Below are positions 44,236 to 57,300 of a stretch of DNA of 64,000 nucleotides, in pieces. The stretch is from NCBI GenBank assembly GCA_039519185.1, contig CM076847.1, positions 22,565,251 to 22,629,250 of the forward strand, written 5' to 3'. The stretch is from Astragalus membranaceus. Its lineage: Eukaryota > Streptophyta > Magnoliopsida > Fabales > Fabaceae. The notes beneath the pieces were generated by a model. That model did not search any database. It saw nothing but the letters and a program-made list of their open reading frames with translations, and had not been told where the DNA came from. Positions within the stretch are counted from its first letter, which is position 1. Every line of letters begins with the position of its first letter. The translations under genes were made by a program, and so were the position numbers.

Positions 44236-44999
44236 TGTGCTTCATTCTTGTTAAGATACATGAAAAAACATAGTTGACAATTGTTTCACTACAAGAAATT
44301 TGACCTTTACCCACGGACAAAAACCGTCACTAAATGTCAAATGTCCGTGGGTAAAAGTCACTTTAACCTCTCCCCATGGCCACTCTTTCCGTAGAGAACG
44401 TAAGACGTCTAACCACGCTTTTGCGTCCGTGGGTAAAAGTTTTCCCTACGCCCAAGTTCCTTTACCTACGGTTTCTGACTGTCACTATATCCTTCACCGG
44501 TACATCTAATTTTAACTTCTACCTACGGTTCTGACCGTCACTAAAAGTGATTTTTTTTGGATATATTAGTGGCTTATTTTTGCTGAATAAAAAATAAATT
44601 CTTTTATTAAATTAAACTGTTTTATAGCAACTATAAATTATAAGATTAACAGTAAAAAATAATTAGTTTGATCCTATTATTCATAAGATTAACATATAAA
44701 ATATATATTGATAATACTCATGGATAATACATCTTTAAGTCAATTAAAACCCAAATCACAAACATACAACTATAAATTGTGATAATACATCATATATCTT
44801 TCAAATCACAAACATACAACTCTATTTTGGCAATATCCTCAGACTGCTCTATTTTGGCCTATGGGCTTGGGCTCAATTCACTGGAAGAATCGTATCCATT
44901 GCTGGAAGAAACCTTCAATTTTTGACTAATACCCGATGGTGAAATCTCAATACCCCTACTGCAAGTTGAAGTCTTCATATTTGAGAGGCATTCAAGATT

Positions 45000-45572
45000 T
45001 GGCAATTCCATCCACGGCTTGTAAGTCATCTTCAATGGCATCATTAAGACGAACAACATTCTCGAATAGGGAGATGGCCTTCGCATTCTCCTCATCCTAT
45101 TGCATTCAATCGAAGAGGAATTACAAATCTTAAGCAAAACAAAACTGAATGATTCATCCATAGTAATAGCATTTAGCACATAGAACTGCAGATTGTTCAC
45201 TTTAACTTACCTTAACCTTCTTGAAGATATCTCTGAATCCCAGTTCTTTAAGGATATACCAAATAATTAGTCAGGCACCTCTAAATCATTTCTTTTTCAA
45301 AGTAACTTTAGTAAAATAACATACAATGATATCAAGAGGAGTGCCATGACTTGCTGGATCTTTCTCAAAATCGTCAAGTATTTTAGCATACCTTTTATGC
45401 AGAAAAGTATCATTAGAAGATGCAAATATGAAATAAATAAATAAAAAACCTGAAAGTGAAGGTAGAAAGAGGCAACAAGAGAGGACCTTAGAGAAAATGT
45501 TTGTGCTTTGTTAGCAGCATCAGGAACAGAAGTATCACTCTCACCACGCTCCCTGTACCAAGTCAAAGCCAA
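45000..45572 (-). pseudogene. Captured fragment: DUF89 damage-control phosphatase-like gene (At2g17340 type)
   Basis: Reading the minus strand: an exon near 45572-45490 (WYRERGESDTSVPDAANKAQ), one near 45390-45310 (RYAKILDDFEKDPASHGTPL), one near 45245-45212 (ELGFRDIFKKVK) and one near 45100-45000 (KAISLFENVVRLNDAIEDD). In order these follow the N-terminal part of plant DUF89 proteins, metal-dependent phosphatases that hydrolyse damaged metabolites and are related to the C-terminus of pantothenate kinase 2. The metal-binding C-terminal half is absent. Confidence 0.8.
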
Positions 45573-46229
45573 ATATTGATGTAAAAAACAAGAAACTGAA
45601 ATAGCAGAATCATTGCAGTAAATAGTAATTCAAAGCAGAAACTAATGCCGTGCTTTTAAAATGAAACAGAGTAGAAACACATATTGTTGTCGTGGTTCAG
45701 GATAGAAATGAGTGAAATAAGCCATTGCTGTAAAAAGGGTATGCAATGCAGGATATTAATCTCTGAAAGAAAATTGCCAACAGCAAGTGATTTGTTTATT
45801 TGTTCAACCAATCAATCAAACAAACATGCATATACTGACTTTGGCAAAGCACCCCTTGCATCAAATAGCCTACATGATAAGAAGAGTACATTTAAGACAA
45901 ACCTAATGAACTGGTACTGATGTATGCATTTCAATAAAACCCCAACAACTGTTGTCGAAGATTGGTTTTTGTAAGAAAGGAAATGAAAAGACAAGAGCGC
46001 TGAATAAACAACAACAGGGATGAAATGAAACTATTACCAAAATGCTTCCTTAGAGATCACAGGGTTGCTCTGAATCAAAGAATTGACTCTTCAATTCTAG
46101 CGCTGCTGCAAAGTTTTTACCTAACACCACAAAGAGAAGCCCAAAGCACAGGATAGATATCTAGCAAACAGAAACCAATTGAAAAATCAGAAAACAATTG
46201 AAAAATCAAAAAAATTTACTTCAAATAGC

Positions 46230-47045
46230 TACCTGCAACTCAAAGTCCTCAGGCGACCAATGCATCAAACTGCACTCATGATTCAATTCACATTCTCCAG
46301 CCACAACGTACAAGCAAGGAGAAGAGAGGATTAAAGAAATGTCACACAAAATGCTGAACAGAAGAAGATCAGTGAAATGATGCACACAAACTTACTATGG
46401 TCGGCAGATAAGCAGTTTCTATGACTGGAACCCTTCACCGTCGATTACAAAGACAAACTTACAGTTATGTAAAGGCTTGTGCTCATTGGAATAATCTCTA
46501 CATATGCCCAATTTATGAACAAGGGCCATAAAATCATATATAACTGCCAGCATGAAACATAAATGAATGACAGAAGTGATACAAACCGCAAACTTCTATG
46601 TTGAGCTTTGATGTCTCTTAAAAATTGTACTTTCATGTAGTCAAATCCATCCTCATCAACCAAATATCCCCTAGAATCTGATTAAATATTTTGTTAAAAA
46701 AATGCACATTCGGTGAAAAGATCAAGGGCTTCATAAGGAAGCTCAGAATGTCATGACAATTCTATAGTTAAGTGCCACTATTCGTATATTCTTGCTAGAA
46801 TAAAAGAATACACTTGCATCATCCTAGCAAATGCAATAGCCTCCATATATGTGTAAAAGGAAAAAGAATTATCCGATACTGAAATGGGAAGAGCACCATA
46901 TGCAACTAGCTTCTCTAAAACATGCATCGCAATCTTTCCAGAACCTTAGTTAAAATGATCTTAATTAAAATAAAAACCTTAGTTAGTCCTTTGAGTTCTT
47001 TGTTCATGTCAGCAACCATGAGCTGCGCAAAGAAAACCTGCAGAT
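46230..47045 (-). pseudogene. Unidentified exon-like fragments in CACTA 3
   Basis: Three minus-strand pieces look exonic, with splice-like edges: about 46585-46665 (YLVDEDGFDYMKVQFLRDIK), about 46245-46310 (HECSLMHWSPEDFELQ before GTAGCT) and about 46985-47045 (VFFAQLMVADMNKELKGLTK). Their parents are not recognised and they need not come from one gene. Confidence 0.4.
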
Positions 47046-48018
47046 ACATGAAAAACTTGTTAAATTTGATAGCTTGAAACCATAGATGGAGAACAAAATT
47101 TTGTAATGATATTCTTGGCCAGAATGGGCATGCATTTAATTATATGCTCTTTATTCTGTAATGCATTTATATGCATTTATGGCCAAAATTTTGTAATGAT
47201 ATTCTCGGCCAGAATGGGAATGGGATATTGAAAGGGCCTGCTAAGGATACTTGTTGAGGATTGTCAACAAAAAAGGATATCTTGTTGAGAAATACTAAAA
47301 AAAATACCTGACAATAAAGACCAATAAAGGATATCTTGTCAACAAACGACATGCTCAGAATCAACTTCCAACAAGACCAATTAATATCACCTTATGGCAT
47401 TTTTCATTTTGCACAGAATCAACCAGTAATAATTCTTGCGTATCTGAATTAATGCATAATTTATATAGAAGAAATTGACTACTAATGTTTGGATTGATTT
47501 AACAGTAGCTAGTAACATATTCATACAAATTAAATTCTAAGCTGATAAATATAATGTAAAACAAAGTCAATCTAACCTAACCACCAACATGAGAGCAGTG
47601 TACTAACCTCTCGATCTGGACCTTCAAATCAAGTTCTGAATCTGAAATTGAAGAAGAAAGAGAAGAGGGAGAAAAACTAGGGTTCCGAATCTGAAATTTC
47701 TGAAATCTAACTCCATTAACAGAAAGAAAACGAAAATTAAAGCAAAACAATAAGAAGATAACTTAGGGTTCACCTTCACAAAGAGGAAGCCATGGGAGAT
47801 AAGAGAGAGAAGGAGAACGAGCCAGAGAAACTGAGAGAGTGATCGACGAATAAACGAGAATCAACGAATTCCTGAGAGAGCGATTGAATCAGAGACATCG
47901 ATTGAAGATGAGAGAGGAATTGAAGATGAGAGAGCGTCAGAACCTGAGAGAGCGAGAGAGCGAGAACCCGAGAGAGCGAGAGACGGAGAGAGGGCGTCGT
48001 GAGGAAAATGTGAGCGTG

Positions 48019-48056
48019 TTATTATTATTATTATTATTATTATTATATTATTATTT
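48019..48056. repeat. ATT trinucleotide microsatellite
   Basis: About twelve ATT/TTA units with one interruption lie near the right end of CACTA 3. Confidence 0.9.
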
Positions 48057-48192
48057 TAATTTTAATTAAATTTTGTTTTAACTTTTACCAACGGACGATT
48101 TTAAAAAAAAAAGGCACCGTAGGTAAAAGTGGCCGTGGCTATATGGCAGTTTTTTGGTAGTGTTTGAGGCTTTGAGTAATAACACAATTACA

Positions 48193-48933
48193 TAAGGCAA
48201 AATTACACTAGAGGTCATTTAAGTTATTTAATTGTAATAAGTTGGTCCTTTAAGTTTTTTTTTCGTACTACATAGGTCCTTTAAGTTACATAATGTGTAC
48301 ACTGTTAGTCATTTTTTTCATTTTTCGTTACAAAAAACTCAAGTTGAAACTAATAGAGTTGACGTGGTCGTGACGGAACCTACGTATTATCCGTCTCATA
48401 ACAATTTGCTCATTTAAGACTACCGTCATATTCTTCCAAGGCTGGACCCGGCAGGGTCGGGTACCTGCAGACACTCTGATGCTAAAGTCAGCAAACAGAA
48501 GTCAGTGGGGTGCAAATGAGTGAAGCGTACCTGGATATGTGGGTAGGACCCGTATTTATAGACGCGGAGGACCGGGGGTTCGCGGGTTGTGCCCGACCCA
48601 GACCGTTGGATTCAAGCGCTTTGATCTGGTCCGTTGATTTAGGATCCGATGGCGTGATACCTTGTTGGACCGAATCTCTCAGGGAATGGGCCCATTATAG
48701 TCGGGGATTGGCCTCTGTGGCCGATCCGGAACAGTTGCCCTCGGATTCATGCAATGCGTGCTGGATCCCGAGGTTAAGATGCGAGCCCGACGCGAGTGAT
48801 GGATTTCTGAAATGTTGGTGACGAAAGCAGTTTCGAGGGTCGAAATCCTTGAGTTGGCTTGCGTATTCCAGGAGATGCCTTGTGTCAGTATTGTTAGAGA
48901 TGTGACGTTTGAGTGATACGAGGTGTCTTGTCA
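48193..48933. other. Fragments of other repeats, no gene
   Basis: At about 48193 the match to the paralogous copy at 59166 ends and GGCAAAATTACACTAGAGGT begins, which looks like a transposon terminus (MULE-like); no partner end was found. From about 48440 the sequence is GC-rich (CCCGGCAGGGTCGGG, TATTTATAGACGC) and resembles a piece of an LTR. It is cut by the 3.7-kb LTR at 48934. Confidence 0.4.
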
Positions 48934-51900
48934 TGCGTTGTGGTTCTCTTAGTGTGTGTTTGTTTTAAGAATTGTTTTGTTATTGATAAGATCAAATTAT
49001 TTTAATTTATTGTGTGTTTGAGTTATTAAAAATAGTTAAAAATCACATGTGAATGCATTTTTATATGCCATCGGTAACCTATAATTGTTATTATATATTT
49101 ATTTTATTTTTATAGAATATTAGTGTTTAAAATATAATTTAGTTATAAGAATTATTTGGGTATCAAGGTGTTAAAATAGTATGTATATTTGAAATGGGTT
49201 TTAAAAGTAGACAAAAATCTGTTTTTATGTTTTTACTCACGCGTACCCCCCATTTCCCTGCTAGACGCACCCCTACACTAAGTGAACAACTCCAGCCCAT
49301 GCGAACAACAGAGCCCAAACGCGAAATCCATGGACCATGACCCGACCCGCTCCTATCATCTTCTCCTTCCTCAGCGTAGAAATGCTGTTTTGCGCAAAAA
49401 CAGCAAAAACCCTATGGTTTTCTTCATCTTTTTTGTTCTCCACATCCAAGCCATGGCCAAGTCCCAAACTTCACAGTCCAACTCGAAATTGCCCTATGAA
49501 TTCGATTCCGGACTCGGTTCCACCGATTGCAACCTCCATCTCGTGGTTCCGCCATCACCTTCTCCGTGGGAAAACTCCATAGCCACCATGCTCAAGAACG
49601 ATTTCCGCACTTGACGACGCGTCTCCTCCCTCGTTCGAATCCCACGCATGTACTGAGTGCTTTATTTTGAATGCACCCTTTTGGTTAGTTTACTCTTCTC
49701 TGCTTTCATTTATTCAAGTTCAACATGCAATAATCAAAAAAAATAATAATAAGCTGATGCCAAACGTGCATAATCACGGTTACTGTGTGTGCTTGGATTT
49801 CAGAAAAATGAGATAATTAAAATGGCCAAAATCCAAGGTTGTGAGTCATGCTTCAAGTTTCGATAGCCTTGTGCTTTTACCTCAGCATGCTTCATTGTCA
49901 ATTTAAACTAAATGATATTTTTTAGAAGGTGTTTGTTACTGATGATTTACAAATAAATATCTATATGTATATAAGCTTGTTTGAAATGTAACATTTAAGG
50001 TGTATCATACTATCCTAGTGCGATGAGTATAATTTAGTGAGTTTCTTATTACAAAAATTTAAAGTTAAACTATGATATTGAATAGTTTAATAATTTAGTT
50101 TCAAACTATATAGAGTTTTAACTTAATTTAAATTATTAATATTATAGTATATTCTTCTTAAACTATTTTGGCAATAAGAAAAGAATTTCGGAGTTAATTG
50201 ATTAAAAGGGTGGCTGAGTATCTTTCATATTTTTGGTATATGACTTTGGATTGTTGTTGTTGCATGATTGTACGCATTCGGGTCAAGCATTGTCCTCCTG
50301 GAATTGATTCACGCTTGAGAACTCGTAAATTGTCTCTGTCGAGATTAGCCTTCGAAAGACGCTTCATATCAGGTAAGGGTGGGTCTTATCTTCTCTATAA
50401 TAGGGTTTTTATGATGGGGATTATGTAGGGGGCTAGGCTCTATGTATGCCTTTTTATGTATTCTTAGTGATTATTGATGAACCCTAGGCATTGGAAGATT
50501 TGTTAATAAAATCATGTTTGCGTGCCGAGTGTTTGGAGTAATTGTTGATGATATTGTGACTTATGATGATTGGGGATGATTATGATAATTTGATGTTCGT
50601 ATTGTTGAATTGAGCCTTGATGATGGAATTTGGTGTTTAATATGTTGTATGTGCTTTGAGGAATTTGTGTTGCTCGAATTCGTTGTTGATGGGTCATAGG
50701 CGCATAGGGCGCCATGTGTGTGCTTAGGGATGTTGCTGAATTTTGATGATTGATGGAGGATTTTGATGATTTTATATGTGCTCATGAATTGTTGTAAATT
50801 GGTGTTGTGTTTGGTCATGTGAAAATTTGAAGAAAAATATATATGCTGAAATTGTGATGAAATTGTGTTGCTGAAAGTGTGCAGGCGCTGGGCGCCCATG
50901 GGCGTTGTGCGCCGTGTTGCTGTATGTGCGTGTGTGTTGCAGGCGCCAGGCGCCCAGGGCGCAGTGTGTGCGTGCGGGTGTGATTTGTGTTGCGTGTTGG
51001 GAGCGCTGGGCGCTGGGTGCTAGGCGCTGGGCGCTGGGCGCCAGTGTGTGCGTGGGTGTGTGTTGCGCTGGGCGCTGGGCGCCCGTGTGTGTGTGTGTGT
51101 TGCGTTTTGCTGGGCGCTGGGCGCCCAGGGCGCCAGTTTTTCAGGATGTTCCCAAAAATTTTATGAAAACTGTTTTTGCTATAATTTTTGACTCGGGTGT
51201 CCGTTTTAAACGTTTCAAAAAGTGTTGTGAAGCCCATTTCGTTGTCTATCTGTGTGTCCCATTTTTAAAAGCGAAAACTTATTATTTTCTGATGGTCCTG
51301 GGCGCCCAAGTGGCTGCCCTGACGGTAGTTGTTGTTGCGTTGCAAAACTGTTTTCGGCGTCTAAAACCTTTTTGGTGTCAATGATGATGTTTTAAAGAAT
51401 GTTTCTGCCTTAGTGGCCAACCTTAATGATAATGATGTGTAAATGACGATGATGCCCCTGGTGGCTAGTTTATTGACGATGATGCCCTTAGTGGCTAGTT
51501 TATAGATGATAGTGCCCTTAGTGGCTAATGTTTGATTGACGATGATGCCCTCGGTGGCTAGTACCTTGATAAGTTGATGATTTTGACGGTAATGCCCTAG
51601 TGGCTATGCTTGTGATTGACGATGGATGTTATATTGATGATGATGATTCTAAATGATGATGATGCCATAACGGCTAATAGCGACGATGAATAATAAGCGA
51701 CGATGAGGCCCAAAAGGCTAAGTAACATTGTTATGTGTAATTGTGAAGTAAAATAAGTGACGATGAGGCCTACATGGCTAAGTGACGTTGGTGTGTGTAA
51801 TTATGAATTGACAGGTGCTGTGCCTCTTGTTTGACAAATTGGTAAGTGACGTTGACTGTGATTGTGTGTTTGTGCGTGGTGCATGTCATAGTGTCTCATG

Positions 51901-52644
51901 CCTCCCATATGCATAAACCCAGTGACGTTTTGAGGCCCAAAAGGCTAAGTGACGATGAGGCCATAAAGGCTAAGCGACGTTTGTGAAAAGGTACCTCATG
52001 CATATGCCCGCGAGTGGGTTGCATTTCATATGCCTACATGACATTGTGATGAGCTTTTGTAGTGATTGAATTGATGTTTGTGATGTGGTTTATATAGCTG
52101 TCATTGCGATGATTTGTTGTGGTGATTAATATTGATGACTGACTTGATGTGTCGTGGTGTGGTTGACATAGTGTCATAACTCTAGCATAGTGCTTATCAT
52201 AAGCCTTATTATATTGATAGATGAACTCACCCCTTCTGTTTGAATGTTACCCCTATGCGGTAACGTGCAGGTGATCTCGAGTGAAGGCTTAAGTATCTTC
52301 ACTAGCTGAGTCGGGTCGTCTGCTCTGATTATGTAACACTAGGGGGAAATGACGTTGTTTAAGTTATTTATGACCATTGTTGTTGTTGAATTTTACTATG
52401 GTGAGCCTTGCATAGTTGCAATGCCTTTTATGATTAAACTGGTTGGATTTTCCGCTGTGAAGTTGTATTTTAATTGACGATGGCGTTTTGAAAGTATTAT
52501 AAGGCTGTTTTCGAAAAGCGAGTAATTTGGCGCGTGACGTTCAACGAAGTAAGTGTGACATCCCTTGTGGTGTATTTAAAATTTGGAAACTCTGATTTTT
52601 ACGTAAATAAATTAATGGGTAGAAAAAAAAAAGGGGGTGTTAGA
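48934..52644 (+). repeat. 5' LTR (first 19 bp missing)
   Basis: It corresponds base for base to 54346-58056. Differences noticed: one near 49035, one in the A-run near 49747, two near 50573, and the terminal dinucleotide GA in place of CA at 52643-52644. It contains a GGCGC-rich patch (50880-51140) and degenerate short tandem repeats (51409-51980). Confidence 0.93.
51409..51980 (+). repeat. Degenerate minisatellite inside the 5' LTR
   Basis: Units built on GACGATGATGCCC..TAGTGGCTAGT and later GACGATGAGGCC..AAGGCTAAGTGACG recur with variable spacing. The same array is at 56821-57392 in the 3' LTR. Confidence 0.75.
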
Positions 52645-52648
52645 TTAG

Positions 52649-52660
52649 TGGTATCAGAGC
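52649..52660 (+). other. Primer binding site, initiator tRNA-Met type
   Basis: TGGTATCAGAGC, the standard complement of the plant initiator tRNA-Met 3' end, starts four bases after the LTR end. Confidence 0.92.
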
Positions 52661-54326
52661 AATGGTTGGTCCGTCCGGCCAAGTCGTCGAGTCGTTGTGT
52701 CGGTTAACGACCAACTGTTGTGTGTTGTCCTAACCATTGGTTTGTGTTGTAGTGATGTTCCTGCAGGTACAGGTAAATGGAAGCTGCTAATGGTAAGTGA
52801 ACTAGTGGGGGAGATGCCCCTACTGGTATTGTGTACTGTTGTTATTGAAACTACTGTTGATGTTGCCGTTGGTTTATTGCTGCTTGCTGTGTCGCCGAAA
52901 ATTGATTACTGTGCTATTTTATCGTGTTAATTAGGTGCCGTTGTTGTTTTAATTTACACCAAGTTGCTGCTACTGTTTAATCATTGTTGCTGAAATTACT
53001 GTGCTGTTGCGGTTTAATTGTTGTTGGTTGCAAAAAGCTACTTCCGAAAATTGTTGCTGTTTTTAAAAACTGTTTTCGAGAATTGTTGCTGTTTCTGAAA
53101 ACCGTTTTATTTGAGTAATGCTAATGCCTTGTGCTATGTAGTTTTGTGATCTGAAAAGTAAAATGATTTCTGAAATTGTTTTTGAAATGTCTAATGGACG
53201 ATTTTACGATTGGATACTAAAATTAGTAATAAAATCTATTCTTAATGAATGAACGTGGGTGTTGATGTGGTGGAGATCAAAGGAAATAAAATTATTTTTG
53301 ACTTAGGATTTTAAATGAGGAAGTATAGGGGTGAAGTTTTTGTTGGATTGGAAAATGATTTTTCTAGTTGGTTTTATTTGAAAAAGAGTAATGATTTGTT
53401 GTTGTGTTGTCGGTGGCTTAGAGCCCCAAGTTGTTATTGTGTTGTCGGTGGCTTAGTGCCCCAAGTCGTTATTGCAGTGCCGGCGCCTTGGTGCCCGAAG
53501 TTGTTGATGTGTTATTGATTATAGGATTGTTGGTCCCGGAGTCTTGTCTCCAAGTTGTTGTCATGGGAGGATTGGTCCCGGAGTTGTCTCTGCATTGTTG
53601 CTCTGTTGTTGCTTGTGGTTGCCTCGTTAATAATGTTGATGTTTAGGTGTTGTCTTGGGTACCGCCAAATGGCCCAAGTTATATTGTTGTTGATTTGTTG
53701 TTGTGGGCCGATGGCCATTATTAATTAGTACGCCGCTACTATGCCCCATGCGTTGTTGTTGTTGATGATGTTGCGTTGCTGTTGGTTTGTCGTTGTTGAT
53801 GTCGCCTGAGTGGCAATTTTAGTTGTTGATGTCGCCTGAGTGGCAAAGTTGTTTGTTGATGTTGTTGTCGTGTTGCTAAATTATGAGGCTTGTTGTACGA
53901 CTGTTATGCACCATGTGAGTTTCGTCGTGATGCTGTGATGATTGATGTATTTCGTTATCCTTAAGGGTAGATGAGTGAGGTAGAATGCGAGCTAGTTTAT
54001 CAGAGTAGCGCAGCGGAGTCTTAGCATGTCGTATTGGGAAGGAACTTTAATAGAGCTTGGGGAGTGATCACGTGGTACCAACGTAATTACGCTCAAATCC
54101 CTATTGGAGATCCTTAGGGAGAGGATGTGTCTGGTGGTTATTTCTCAAAGCTACCTGGCTGAATAAGTAGGAGGGACGGCCGCCCAATCACTTACCGCCG
54201 GTAATCAGAGAAATGGTGATCAGCAGGGTAGATAGAACTAGTTGCCTAGATAGCTTAGTTGTTGGTGAGAGAGTGTTAGCCTTTACGGAAATTTCGAGGA
54301 CGAATTTTTTTTTTTGGGGGTTGAGT
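52661..54326 (+). other. Interior of the non-coding element, no gag or pol
   Basis: About 1.67 kb is rich in GTTGTTG-type repeats and near-duplicate phrases (GGTGGCTTAGTGCCCCAAGT). Small ORFs are present but none match a retrotransposon domain. A G5 polypurine tract (54316-54320) precedes the 3' LTR. Confidence 0.8.
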
Positions 54327-57300
54327 TGTAACACCCTGATTTTCGTGCGTTGTGGTTCTCTTAGTGTGTGTTTGTTTTAAGAATTGTTTTGTTATTGATA
54401 AGATCAAATTATTTTAATTTATTGTGTGTTTGAGTTATTAAAAATAGTTAAAAATCATATGTGAATGCATTTTTATATGCCATCGGTAACCTATAATTGT
54501 TATTATATATTTATTTTATTTTTATAGAATATTAGTGTTTAAAATATAATTTAGTTATAAGAATTATTTGGGTATCAAGGTGTTAAAATAGTATGTATAT
54601 TTGAAATGGGTTTTAAAAGTAGACAAAAATCTGTTTTTATGTTTTTACTCACGCGTACCCCCCATTTCCCTGCTAGACGCACCCCTACACTAAGTGAACA
54701 ACTCCAGCCCATGCGAACAACAGAGCCCAAACGCGAAATCCATGGACCATGACCCGACCCGCTCCTATCATCTTCTCCTTCCTCAGCGTAGAAATGCTGT
54801 TTTGCGCAAAAACAGCAAAAACCCTATGGTTTTCTTCATCTTTTTTGTTCTCCACATCCAAGCCATGGCCAAGTCCCAAACTTCACAGTCCAACTCGAAA
54901 TTGCCCTATGAATTCGATTCCGGACTCGGTTCCACCGATTGCAACCTCCATCTCGTGGTTCCGCCATCACCTTCTCCGTGGGAAAACTCCATAGCCACCA
55001 TGCTCAAGAACGATTTCCGCACTTGACGACGCGTCTCCTCCCTCGTTCGAATCCCACGCATGTACTGAGTGCTTTATTTTGAATGCACCCTTTTGGTTAG
55101 TTTACTCTTCTCTGCTTTCATTTATTCAAGTTCAACATGCAATAATCAAAAAAAAAAATAATAAGCTGATGCCAAACGTGCATAATCACGGTTACTGTGT
55201 GTGCTTGGATTTCAGAAAAATGAGATAATTAAAATGGCCAAAATCCAAGGTTGTGAGTCATGCTTCAAGTTTCGATAGCCTTGTGCTTTTACCTCAGCAT
55301 GCTTCATTGTCAATTTAAACTAAATGATATTTTTTAGAAGGTGTTTGTTACTGATGATTTACAAATAAATATCTATATGTATATAAGCTTGTTTGAAATG
55401 TAACATTTAAGGTGTATCATACTATCCTAGTGCGATGAGTATAATTTAGTGAGTTTCTTATTACAAAAATTTAAAGTTAAACTATGATATTGAATAGTTT
55501 AATAATTTAGTTTCAAACTATATAGAGTTTTAACTTAATTTAAATTATTAATATTATAGTATATTCTTCTTAAACTATTTTGGCAATAAGAAAAGAATTT
55601 CGGAGTTAATTGATTAAAAGGGTGGCTGAGTATCTTTCATATTTTTGGTATATGACTTTGGATTGTTGTTGTTGCATGATTGTACGCATTCGGGTCAAGC
55701 ATTGTCCTCCTGGAATTGATTCACGCTTGAGAACTCGTAAATTGTCTCTGTCGAGATTAGCCTTCGAAAGACGCTTCATATCAGGTAAGGGTGGGTCTTA
55801 TCTTCTCTATAATAGGGTTTTTATGATGGGGATTATGTAGGGGGCTAGGCTCTATGTATGCCTTTTTATGTATTCTTAGTGATTATTGATGAACCCTAGG
55901 CATTGGAAGATTTGTTAATAAAATCATGTTTGCGTGCCGAGTGTTTGGAGTAATTGTTGATGATATTGTGACTTATGATGATTTTGGATGATTATGATAA
56001 TTTGATGTTCGTATTGTTGAATTGAGCCTTGATGATGGAATTTGGTGTTTAATATGTTGTATGTGCTTTGAGGAATTTGTGTTGCTCGAATTCGTTGTTG
56101 ATGGGTCATAGGCGCATAGGGCGCCATGTGTGTGCTTAGGGATGTTGCTGAATTTTGATGATTGATGGAGGATTTTGATGATTTTATATGTGCTCATGAA
56201 TTGTTGTAAATTGGTGTTGTGTTTGGTCATGTGAAAATTTGAAGAAAAATATATATGCTGAAATTGTGATGAAATTGTGTTGCTGAAAGTGTGCAGGCGC
56301 TGGGCGCCCATGGGCGTTGTGCGCCGTGTTGCTGTATGTGCGTGTGTGTTGCAGGCGCCAGGCGCCCAGGGCGCAGTGTGTGCGTGCGGGTGTGATTTGT
56401 GTTGCGTGTTGGGAGCGCTGGGCGCTGGGTGCTAGGCGCTGGGCGCTGGGCGCCAGTGTGTGCGTGGGTGTGTGTTGCGCTGGGCGCTGGGCGCCCGTGT
56501 GTGTGTGTGTGTTGCGTTTTGCTGGGCGCTGGGCGCCCAGGGCGCCAGTTTTTCAGGATGTTCCCAAAAATTTTATGAAAACTGTTTTTGCTATAATTTT
56601 TGACTCGGGTGTCCGTTTTAAACGTTTCAAAAAGTGTTGTGAAGCCCATTTCGTTGTCTATCTGTGTGTCCCATTTTTAAAAGCGAAAACTTATTATTTT
56701 CTGATGGTCCTGGGCGCCCAAGTGGCTGCCCTGACGGTAGTTGTTGTTGCGTTGCAAAACTGTTTTCGGCGTCTAAAACCTTTTTGGTGTCAATGATGAT
56801 GTTTTAAAGAATGTTTCTGCCTTAGTGGCCAACCTTAATGATAATGATGTGTAAATGACGATGATGCCCCTGGTGGCTAGTTTATTGACGATGATGCCCT
56901 TAGTGGCTAGTTTATAGATGATAGTGCCCTTAGTGGCTAATGTTTGATTGACGATGATGCCCTCGGTGGCTAGTACCTTGATAAGTTGATGATTTTGACG
57001 GTAATGCCCTAGTGGCTATGCTTGTGATTGACGATGGATGTTATATTGATGATGATGATTCTAAATGATGATGATGCCATAACGGCTAATAGCGACGATG
57101 AATAATAAGCGACGATGAGGCCCAAAAGGCTAAGTAACATTGTTATGTGTAATTGTGAAGTAAAATAAGTGACGATGAGGCCTACATGGCTAAGTGACGT
57201 TGGTGTGTGTAATTATGAATTGACAGGTGCTGTGCCTCTTGTTTGACAAATTGGTAAGTGACGTTGACTGTGATTGTGTGTTTGTGCGTGGTGCATGTCA

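Larger units (their letters stand above)
44287..48162 (-). mobile_element. CACTA element 3 (Pack-CACTA), 3,876 bp
   Basis: The left end is CACTACAAGAAATT and the right end, inverted, CACTACCAAAAAACT. TTT is duplicated at 44284-44286 and 48163-48165. Subterminal motifs of the form CCACGGACA / TACCCACGG / CCTACGGTT recur near both ends. No transposase is recognised. The interior carries minus-strand exon fragments, including a DUF89 phosphatase. The joined flanks match a contiguous sequence at 59084-59166, confirming the insertion limits. Confidence 0.92.

Noticed and set aside
50905..51384. 159-codon plus-strand frame in the 3.7-kb LTR (also 56317-56796)
   Set aside because: It runs through the GGCGC-rich low-complexity patch and has a Cys/Val/Trp-heavy composition from repeats. 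It is duplicated only because the LTR is.
51409..51980. CRISPR-like array
   Set aside because: The repeats are degenerate and irregularly spaced, lie within a plant LTR and occur again in the second LTR. It is a minisatellite.
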